A stretch of DNA of 64,000 bases from contig CALZUA010000003.1 of NCBI GenBank assembly GCA_945829235.1, forward strand, positions 124,001 through 188,000, in the 5' to 3' direction. The stretch comes from an uncultured Clostridia bacterium (GTDB lineage: Bacteria > Bacillota > Clostridia > Oscillospirales > Ruminococcaceae). Positions 58,913-64,000 of the stretch are shown here, piece after piece (position 1 is the first letter of the stretch; the number at the start of each line of letters is the position of its first letter). Under the pieces are notes generated by a model. It did not search any database. It saw nothing but the letters and a program-made list of their open reading frames with translations, and was not told the origin of the DNA. The position numbers and the translations under genes are program-made.

Positions 58913-58992
58913 ATTATACAACTTTAGTTATGTCTTGTCAATAACTAAAGATTATTTTTGTAACTATTGATAAAAATTTTTTACAACTTTAG
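58913..58992. promoter_or_regulatory. Operator-promoter region between the surface protein and its XRE regulator
   Basis: Minus strand TTGACA (58941-58936), 17 bases, TATAAT (58918-58913). The -35 lies inside a perfect inverted repeat CTTTAGTTA / TAACTAAAG (58922-58930 and 58942-58950). A further ACAACTTTAG at 58983-58992 repeats that at 58918-58927, near the divergent XRE gene. This is the pattern of a repressor acting on both genes. Confidence 0.7.
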
Positions 58993-59064
58993 ATATTTTT
59001 TTATTTCTATAGAATTTGTTATACTATAACTATAAGATATAAACGAAAGGAAGGAGCGCGTCAA

Positions 59065-59415
59065 TTGGAAACGAACGAAAAAGTTGGCGAACGCATCGAG
59101 AATGCCCGAAAAATGAGAAAGCTCACACGAGAGCAGCTTGCCGAATACGCGGATATTTCGGTGACATTTCTTTCCGATATTGAAAAGGGGCGGAAGTCGA
59201 TGACGGTGAAAACACTCCGAAACATCGCCGCCGCGCTGAATGTCACAATCGATTATATTGTCAACGGCACGGAATTTTACTCGGAAAACCAGATGCTCAA
59301 CCAGATGCTTTCCGCCCTCACCCCCGACCAGAGAGCATACGCCGAGGAAATGTTGTTCCTTTTTATAAAGGCAATGAACAACGAACAGAGCAAAATCCCG
59401 CCTGCTGACGATTAA
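59065..59415 (+). CDS. XRE-family transcriptional regulator
   Basis: 116 residues beginning with TTG after GGAAGGAG. The HTH (LTREQLAEYADISVTFLSDI, EKGRKSMTVKTLRNIAAALN) covers the N-terminal 70 residues; the rest is a short helical tail (LSALTPDQRAYAEEMLFLFI) likely for dimerisation. It is divergent from the 56979 surface-protein gene with shared ACTTTAG operators, so it probably represses that gene and itself. Confidence 0.88.
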   Translation: METNEKVGERIENARKMRKLTREQLAEYADISVTFLSDIEKGRKSMTVKTLRNIAAALNVTIDYIVNGTEFYSENQMLNQMLSALTPDQRAYAEEMLFLFIKAMNNEQSKIPPADD

Positions 59416-59565
59416 ACTGCGCGAAACGAGAAATTTTTTGGTGTAAATCGGCGGATTTTCTCGCCGAAGCAGATTTTTTACAGCTTGCAAAACGGCTGTA
59501 CAAGCCGGTTTACACCAAATCTCACCGCCAAGCTCAGCCGCCCGAAAATTTTTTTCAAAAACCCC

Positions 59566-59594
59566 TTGACAAACCGATTTTGTTGTGATATAAT
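59566..59594 (+). promoter_or_regulatory. Promoter of the tRNA pair
   Basis: TTGACA (59566-59571), 17 bases, TATAAT (59589-59594), 30 bases before the first tRNA. Confidence 0.82.
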
Positions 59595-59624
59595 ATACAA
59601 GTCGTTAGAAATTGAGGGCGAAAT

Positions 59625-59700
59625 GCTGGTGTAGCTCAGTTGGTAGAGCAGCTGATTTGTAATCAGCAGGTCAGGGGTTCGAGTCCGTTCACCAGCTCCA
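59625..59700 (+). tRNA. tRNA-Thr (TGT)
   Basis: 76 bases with paired acceptor GCTGGTG / CACCAGC, D-arm GCTCAGTTGGTAGAGC, anticodon loop TTTGTAA (TGT), T-loop TTCGAGT and encoded CCA. Confidence 0.96.
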
Positions 59701-59729
59701 ACTCTCTCAATTTGCGGCTTAATACAAAT

Positions 59730-59814
59730 GGGCGCATTCCCGAGTGGCCAAAGGGGGCAGACTGTAAATCTGTTGCGTTTCGCTTCGGTGGTCCGAATCC
59801 ACCTGCGCCCACCA
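59730..59814 (+). tRNA. tRNA-Tyr (GTA)
   Basis: 85 bases with acceptor GGGCGCA / TGCGCCC, anticodon in CTGTAAA (GTA), a long variable arm GCGTTTCGCTTCGG and encoded CCA. It is 29 bases after tRNA-Thr and on the same transcript. Confidence 0.96.
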
Positions 59815-59825
59815 CCAGCGTGCTT

Positions 59826-59856
59826 GAGGACGGTTCAAAGAACCGTCCTCTTCTGC
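59826..59856 (+). terminator. Terminator of the tRNA operon
   Basis: Perfect 11-base stem GAGGACGGTTC / GAACCGTCCTC with an AAA loop, then TTCTGCGTTTTT. Confidence 0.75.
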
Positions 59857-60080
59857 GTTTTTCAAACTTTCGTGCGTTGTCTGAAAATTTGAAAAGCCGC
59901 GGTGCGCCTATCTCGCTTTGTGCTTTTGTACTTGTCGATTTTCACCCGAAAGCGGCTCTGTTCTCAAAGAACCGTCCTCTCCTGCGTTTTTCAAACTTTC
60001 GTGCGTTGTCTGAAAATTTGAAAAGCCGCGGTGCGACTATCTCGCTTTGTACTTGGCGATTTTCACCCGAAAGTGAATTT
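59836..60080. repeat. Tandem duplication, 129-base period, after the tRNA operon
   Basis: CAAAGAACCGTCCTCT begins at 59836 and again at 59965; the following sequence (TTTTTCAAACTTTCGTGCGTT, GAAAAGCCGCGGTGCG and so on) is repeated almost exactly to about 60077. The first unit overlaps the terminator, so the second copy carries half of it. The 59640 ORF across this region is not a gene. Nothing else is seen in 59815-60293 besides the promoter at its right end. Confidence 0.8.
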
Positions 60081-60241
60081 TGTGCAACCGAATTTCAATC
60101 CGCTGTTTCCCGCTCGTTTTGTGGGACGATTTTTGACAACATTATTTAGCTCCGCATTTTGTGCGGTGTTTTTTGTATATGAAATGCGTTCATTTTGCTC
60201 AAAGCGCAACTAAAATTAACATTTTTGTAATGTTCACTTGG

Positions 60242-60270
60242 TTGAATAATAAAAGCAGTTGCGTTATAAT
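60242..60270 (+). promoter_or_regulatory. Promoter of the XRE-ABC operon
   Basis: TTGAAT (60242-60247), 17 bases, TATAAT (60265-60270). Confidence 0.68.
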
Positions 60271-60293
60271 TAGTATAGGTAAGGGGTAGATTT

Positions 60294-60689
60294 ATGGGAT
60301 TTGTTTACAACAACCTGAAATTGTTCCGGCAGAAAAACGGCTACACGCAAGAGCAGATTGCCGAAAAGCTGGGTGTATCGCGGCAGGCTGTCGCAAAGTG
60401 GGAGAGCGGTGCGTCGCTTCCGAATATCGAGAATATGATTGCGCTCGCGGATTTGTACGATATGTCCGTGGACGCGCTCGCGCGCAATCTCACCACAACC
60501 GTGCCTCCGCAGCCCAAAGAAGGCAAGCACCTTTTCGGTTTCACCAAAATGAACGAAAACGGCGAGGTTGCCCTTCCCGAAAAGGCTCGCGAGGTGTTCG
60601 GACTTAAGCCCGGCGACTCGCTTTTGCTGCTCGGTGACGAGGACAAGGGTTTGGCGCTCGTGAAAATCCCCGAGATTAACCACAACTGA
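60294..60689 (+). CDS. XRE regulator with AbrB/SpoVT-like C-terminal domain
   Basis: 131 residues. N-terminal HTH (YTQEQIAEKLGVSRQAVAKW) joined to a C-terminal swapped-hairpin-like segment (GEVALPEKAREVFGLKPGDS, LLLLGDEDKGLALVKI) of the SpoVT/AbrB type. AAGGGGTAGATTT precedes the ATG. It is the first gene of an operon with an ABC transporter and probably controls it in response to the transported compound. Confidence 0.87.
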   Translation: MGFVYNNLKLFRQKNGYTQEQIAEKLGVSRQAVAKWESGASLPNIENMIALADLYDMSVDALARNLTTTVPPQPKEGKHLFGFTKMNENGEVALPEKAREVFGLKPGDSLLLLGDEDKGLALVKIPEINHN

Positions 60690-60716
60690 TTGCCCTTACC
60701 GAAAGTGAGGTAAAAA

Positions 60717-61457
60717 ATGAACGCGATTGAAACCAGAAAGCTCACGAAACGTTACAAGACAAAAACCGCGGTTTCCGAGCTTGATTTGACGGTCAACGAG
60801 GGCGAGCTTTTCGCTCTGCTCGGCGTAAACGGCGCGGGCAAAACCACAACCGTCCGTATGCTCTCTTGCCTGTCCGAGCCGACAAGCGGCGAGTGCTTTG
60901 TCTGCGGAAAAAGCTGCATAAAAGAACCGCAGGCGGTCAAGGAAATTATCGATATCTCGCCGCAGGACACCGCTGTTGCCGATAATCTCACCGTTTTCGA
61001 GAACCTTCGCCTGATTTGCGGCATTTACGGTTACTCAAAGGAAAAAACCACGGCGAAAATCGAGGAAATGATAACGCTGTTCAATATGGACGAGGTTCGC
61101 AACTCCCGCTCAAAAACGCTCTCGGGCGGTTGGAAGCGCAAGCTGTCAATCGCGATGGCGCTGATTTCCGAGCCGAAGGTGCTGTTCCTCGATGAACCCA
61201 CGCTAGGACTTGACGTGTTGGCAAGACGCGATTTGTGGAGCGTTGTCGAGGAGCTGAAAGGCAAAATCACCATCGTTCTCACAACTCACCACATGGAAGA
61301 AGCAGAACATCTCGCCGACCGAATTGCTATAATGCTCGAGGGGCAAATCGCCGCGCTCGGTACTCTCGCAGAGCTTGAGGAGCTGAGCGGCAAGCAAGGT
61401 CTTGAGGAGAGCTTTGTGGCAATCGCCGAAAAATACGGAAAGAAGGCGGCAAGATGA
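60717..61457 (+). CDS. ABC transporter ATP-binding protein
   Basis: 246 residues. Walker A LLGVNGAGKTTT, Q-loop region IDISPQDTAVADNLTVFENL, signature LSGGWKRKLSIAMALI (Trp-Lys instead of the usual Gln), Walker B VLFLDEPTLGLDV and the H-loop in TTHHMEEAE. The DRA/CcmA-type ABC domain is usual for drug or peptide exporters of the ABC-2 class. GTGAGGTAAAAA precedes the ATG. It overlaps the permease gene by four bases. Confidence 0.95.
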   Translation: MNAIETRKLTKRYKTKTAVSELDLTVNEGELFALLGVNGAGKTTTVRMLSCLSEPTSGECFVCGKSCIKEPQAVKEIIDISPQDTAVADNLTVFENLRLICGIYGYSKEKTTAKIEEMITLFNMDEVRNSRSKTLSGGWKRKLSIAMALISEPKVLFLDEPTLGLDVLARRDLWSVVEELKGKITIVLTTHHMEEAEHLADRIAIMLEGQIAALGTLAELEELSGKQGLEESFVAIAEKYGKKAAR

Positions 61458-62221
61458 ATAAGATAAACGCTTTTGCAAAGAGAAACTTTTTGGAGATAAT
61501 CCGCGACCCGCTGAGCTATATTTTCTGCTTGGGATTTCCGCTGGTAATGCTTGTCGTGATGACGCTCGTCAACGAGAGCATTCCCGCCGAGGCAGGTATG
61601 ACGGTGTTCAGAATCGACAACCTCGCGGGCGGAATCGCGTTTTTCGGTCTCACGTTTGTGATGCTGTTCACAAGCCTTTCGATAGCCAAAGACCGCTCGG
61701 GCGCGTTTTTGGTAAGGCTTTACGCAACACCGATGAAAAGCGGCGACTTCATCGCAGGCTACATTCTCCCGATGGGAATTCTCGCGGTAATTCAGGTTGT
61801 GATTTCGCTGATTTTTTCGTACATAGTTTCGCTTATCGTGGGCGTTTCGATAAACCCGCTCGGACTGCTTCTTGCAGTGGTTGCGCTTTTGCCGACGATG
61901 ATTTTGCTGGTGAGCTTCGGGCTGTTTTTCGGCACCTTGTTCAACGAAAAATCCGCTCCCGGACTTTGTTCGATAATCATCTCGCTCGGCTCGTTCCTCG
62001 GAGGAGTATTTTTTGATGCGGAGTCAACCGGCGGCGTGCTCCTCAATATCTGCAACGTCCTCCCCTTCTTCCACGGCGTAAAAGCGGCAAGAATGGCGTG
62101 CGCGCTGGATTTCTCGGGTGATTTCTTCATTCATCTTGCGATAACCGCGGGCTATGCGCTGGTTGTTTTGGTGCTCTCGATTGTCGTGTTCAAGAACAAA
62201 ATGCGCGCGGATTTGAAGTAA
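61454..62221 (+). CDS. ABC-2 type permease
   Basis: 255 residues with six hydrophobic segments (YIFCLGFPLVMLVVMTLVNE, FFGLTFVMLFTSLSIAKDR, VIQVVISLIFSYIVSLIVGV and others). It fits ABC-2 membrane subunits and works with the ATPase encoded upstream (ATGA overlap). A homodimer would complete an exporter. The substrate is unknown. Confidence 0.92.
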   Translation: MNKINAFAKRNFLEIIRDPLSYIFCLGFPLVMLVVMTLVNESIPAEAGMTVFRIDNLAGGIAFFGLTFVMLFTSLSIAKDRSGAFLVRLYATPMKSGDFIAGYILPMGILAVIQVVISLIFSYIVSLIVGVSINPLGLLLAVVALLPTMILLVSFGLFFGTLFNEKSAPGLCSIIISLGSFLGGVFFDAESTGGVLLNICNVLPFFHGVKAARMACALDFSGDFFIHLAITAGYALVVLVLSIVVFKNKMRADLK

Positions 62222-62232
62222 AATTGTATAAG

Positions 62233-62263
62233 AAAGGGCGCTCCGCGAGGGCGCTCTTTTTTG
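62233..62263 (+). terminator. Terminator of the ABC operon
   Basis: GGGCGCTC occurs twice around CGCGA; the bulged stem GCGC-TC / GA-GGGCGC followed by TTTTTT gives a plausible terminator. Confidence 0.55.
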
Positions 62264-62272
62264 TTCAAATGC

Positions 62273-62301
62273 TTGACAAATTGTGCAGAATGTAGTATAA
62301 T
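62273..62301 (+). promoter_or_regulatory. Promoter of the leucine-rich lipoprotein
   Basis: TTGACA (62273-62278), 17 bases, TATAAT (62296-62301). Confidence 0.8.
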
Positions 62302-62340
62302 TTTGTTGGGAAATAGCAATTTGTGGAAAGGAAAAATGTT

Positions 62341-63588
62341 ATGAAAATCAGAAAGAAAATCTTGAGCATAATTCTGGCGGCAATGGTACTTACTTTGACC
62401 GCGTGCAGCGACGGCGCAAAAACCTCGACATTTTCGAAAACGCCGAGCAGTTATGTAAGCTCATCGAGTTCCTCCGAAAAGTCAAGCAGTACCGAAAGCT
62501 CGTCCTCATCGGCAAGTTCATCTTCGGAGCAGCAGAGCAGTTCGTCCGACTCGTCATCAAATTCGTCATCATCGGCAAGTTCATCTTCGGAGCAGCAGAG
62601 CAGTTCGTCCGGCTCGTCATCAAGTTCGTCATCATCGGCAAGTTCATCTTCGGAGCAGCAGAGCAGTTCGTCCGGCTCGTCATCAAGTTCGTCATCATCG
62701 GCAAGTTCTTCTTCAGCAAGCTCTTCGAGTTCATCTTCAAGTTCTTCGTCTAAACCGACAAGTTCGTCAAGCTCGTCCAAGTCGACCGCGCCTGTCGAAG
62801 TTCCCGGGGATTTGCCCGATGGCATTAGTTACAGTTATACAGATAGCAACGAGATTATAATTGCAATGTACGAAGGCTCTGCAACTTCTATAAAAATTCC
62901 TGAAAAAATTAAAGGGGTTGTTGTTAGAGAAATAGGAAAATATGCGTTTTATAATTGCAAAGGACTTACAATCATAACAATTCCAAACAGCGTTTCAAAA
63001 ATAGGATTTGAATCATTTGGATTTTGTTCTAATCTCACAAGCATAACAATACCAGACAGTGTTACAAGTATAGGAAACGGTGCGTTTAGAAGTTGTGCCA
63101 GACTAAAAAGCATAATAATACCAAACAGTATTACAGAAATAGGAAAAGAGACGTTTGCCTGGTGTAGCGGACTTACAAGCATAACAATTCCGGACAGCGT
63201 AAAAAAAATAGGAACAGGAGCGTTTATAAACTGCTCCGGACTTACAAGCATAACAATCCCGAATAGTGTTACAGAAATAGGAGAAGAAGCGTTTTGCCAA
63301 TGCGACGGACTTACAAGCATAACAATCCCGGATAGCGTTACAGAAATAGAAAAATGTGCATTTAGAAGCTGCTACGGGCTTACAAGTATAACAATCCCAG
63401 ATAGCGTTACAGAAATAGGAGAAGAAGCGTTTTACTTTTGCGAAAAACTTAAAAGCATAACAATCCCAGACAGCGTTACATATATAGGAGAACAGGCATT
63501 TTACGGCTGCATAGCAGAAATCACCTTTAAAGGCAAAACCTACTCCCCCGAAAATTATGATGAATTGTACAAGGCAATAAACGGCTAA
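62341..63588 (+). CDS. BspA-like leucine-rich-repeat lipoprotein with Ser-rich linker
   Basis: 415 residues from MKIRKKILSIILAAMVLTLT; lipobox LTLTAC. Residues about 30-150 are almost only Ser with Gln, Glu and Ala, a flexible surface stalk. From about 170 come nine LRR_5 repeats of 23 residues (SITIPDSVTEIGEEAFYFCE pattern), as in BspA-type adhesins. The end is a short non-repeat cap. The stalk and repeats are encoded by tandem DNA repeats, so length should vary between strains. GGAAAGGAAAAATGTT precedes the ATG. AT-rich LRR and GC-richer stalk differ in base composition. Confidence 0.9.
   Translation: MKIRKKILSIILAAMVLTLTACSDGAKTSTFSKTPSSYVSSSSSSEKSSSTESSSSSASSSSEQQSSSSDSSSNSSSSASSSSEQQSSSSGSSSSSSSSASSSSEQQSSSSGSSSSSSSSASSSSASSSSSSSSSSSKPTSSSSSSKSTAPVEVPGDLPDGISYSYTDSNEIIIAMYEGSATSIKIPEKIKGVVVREIGKYAFYNCKGLTIITIPNSVSKIGFESFGFCSNLTSITIPDSVTSIGNGAFRSCARLKSIIIPNSITEIGKETFAWCSGLTSITIPDSVKKIGTGAFINCSGLTSITIPNSVTEIGEEAFCQCDGLTSITIPDSVTEIEKCAFRSCYGLTSITIPDSVTEIGEEAFYFCEKLKSITIPDSVTYIGEQAFYGCIAEITFKGKTYSPENYDELYKAING
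62505..62705 (+). repeat. 63-base tandem repeats encoding the Ser-rich stalk
   Basis: TCTTCGGAGCAGCAGAGCAG begins at 62521, 62584 and 62647, a 63-base (21-codon) period with about three nearly exact copies. The reading frame is kept whatever the copy number. Confidence 0.88.
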
Positions 63589-63646
63589 TAAAACAAGCCT
63601 GACCGCCGCGCGCGTTCGGGATTTTTGCTGAAAAAAGCAAAAGCGG

Positions 63647-63675
63647 TTGACTTTTTGGCAAAATTGTGATAATAT
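63647..63675 (+). promoter_or_regulatory. Promoter of the 63723 gene
   Basis: TTGACT (63647-63652), 17 bases, TAATAT (63670-63675). Confidence 0.5.
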
Positions 63676-63722
63676 TTAACTAATGGTTCATAGTATTTTT
63701 TGAAAAGCGAAAGGAAAACATT

Positions 63723-64000
63723 ATGCCCGAAAATGAAACAATAGTGTCCGCTGTTTGTCCACAATGCGGAGCACCGCTTAAGGTTGTCGATGACAAGGGA
63801 ACGCTCAAGTGTGAATACTGCAACACTGTTTCCCTTGACGGCAGACATAGCTTCACCCATATTTCCCGCGATTTTGACTCGGAGCTTGCTCAAAGTCTTG
63901 AAAGTGCGGAAACACTTCTTAAAAACGAGTATTACGGCGACGCTTATGCCGCTTACTCGCAACTCATAGCAACCTATGGAAAGGACTACCGCGTTTGGCA
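63723..64000 (+). CDS. Zinc-ribbon protein, partial at right edge
   Basis: Not in the ORF track. From the ATG at 63723, after GAAAGGAAAACATT, the frame is open to the window edge (92 codons). It starts MPENETIVSAVCPQCGAPLK, and CEYCNTV completes a CxxC-x17-CxxC zinc ribbon. A helical segment then begins (LAQSLESAETLLKNEYYGDA, AYAAYSQLIATYGKDYRVW) resembling a TPR-like repeat. Small zinc-ribbon plus TPR proteins are common in this group and of unknown function. The 3' end is outside the window. Confidence 0.75.
   Translation, partial: MPENETIVSAVCPQCGAPLKVVDDKGTLKCEYCNTVSLDGRHSFTHISRDFDSELAQSLESAETLLKNEYYGDAYAAYSQLIATYGKDYRVW

Noticed and set aside
59640-60149. 169-residue ORF over the tRNA genes
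   Set aside because: It begins inside tRNA-Thr and is open only because of the duplicated non-coding segment.

Overview
The window looks like a chromosomal segment of a low-to-moderate GC Gram-positive gut anaerobe of the Clostridia, most likely Oscillospiraceae/Ruminococcus-like. The grounds are strong AGGAGG-type ribosome binding sites, frequent TTG/GTG starts, TTGACA-N17-TATAAT promoters, NPDTG-ended surface proteins, pyruvate phosphate dikinase, methylglyoxal synthase, XRE/AbrB regulators, DUF4143 ATPases and Nif11-like peptides. This is inference from content; no species assignment was possible without a search.

Left region (1-4514, minus strand): a tandem array of 14 small genes encoding Nif11/nitrile-hydratase-leader-like peptides. 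The leaders are nearly identical and end in GG; the C-terminal core peptides are almost unrelated to each other. This is the architecture of RiPP precursors made by a promiscuous enzyme set, but no maturation enzyme or transporter is visible in the window; they may lie off the left edge. Several transcription units start from a repeated element, TATCCC-N15-CGTATAAA, and a copy in the opposite orientation precedes a secreted, NPDTG-anchored protein at 4866, which links that protein to the array.

Accessory region (about 6.5-23 kb): two DUF4143 ATPases, an excisionase-like gene pair, a tyrosine integrase with an extra HTH inserted in its core-binding domain, a 924-residue HerA-like ATPase converging on a five-gene minus-strand operon (unknown, PD-(D/E)XK-like nuclease, membrane protein, membrane zinc-ribbon protein, MBL/beta-CASP hydrolase), an MntA antitoxin with a truncated HepT, a Fic protein, and a RelB antitoxin with a truncated PIN toxin. 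The 3' half of a tRNA-Arg(ACG) at about 22.6 kb looks like the right attachment site of an integrated element extending leftwards. The HerA/nuclease locus is a candidate undescribed defence or element-maintenance system.

Middle region (23-45 kb): a TipA-like MerR regulator, an orphan Nif11-like gene, an ECF sigma/anti-sigma pair with a transglutaminase-like lipoprotein downstream, then core genes: tmcAL-murL-murD (a MurD/MurL pair suggesting D-Glu is made on the peptidoglycan precursor), ackA, mreB-mreC-mreD-mrdA, a MinD-like ATPase, mgsA, recO and mutS2. A membrane HD-GYP gene follows that is split by a frameshift at an A AAA AAC site.

Right region (45-64 kb): structured non-coding hairpins, adjacent alarmone synthetase and HD hydrolase genes, an RsbW-like/STAS pair, a 1,430-residue hybrid histidine kinase with six tandem PAS-like repeats, a zinc-ribbon XRE regulator, ppdK, a second NPDTG surface protein divergent from an XRE regulator with a clear operator, tRNA-Thr and tRNA-Tyr, an XRE-AbrB/ABC exporter operon, a Ser-rich leucine-rich-repeat lipoprotein and a truncated zinc-ribbon gene at the right edge. 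Functions were assigned from motifs recognised by eye; no database search was run.
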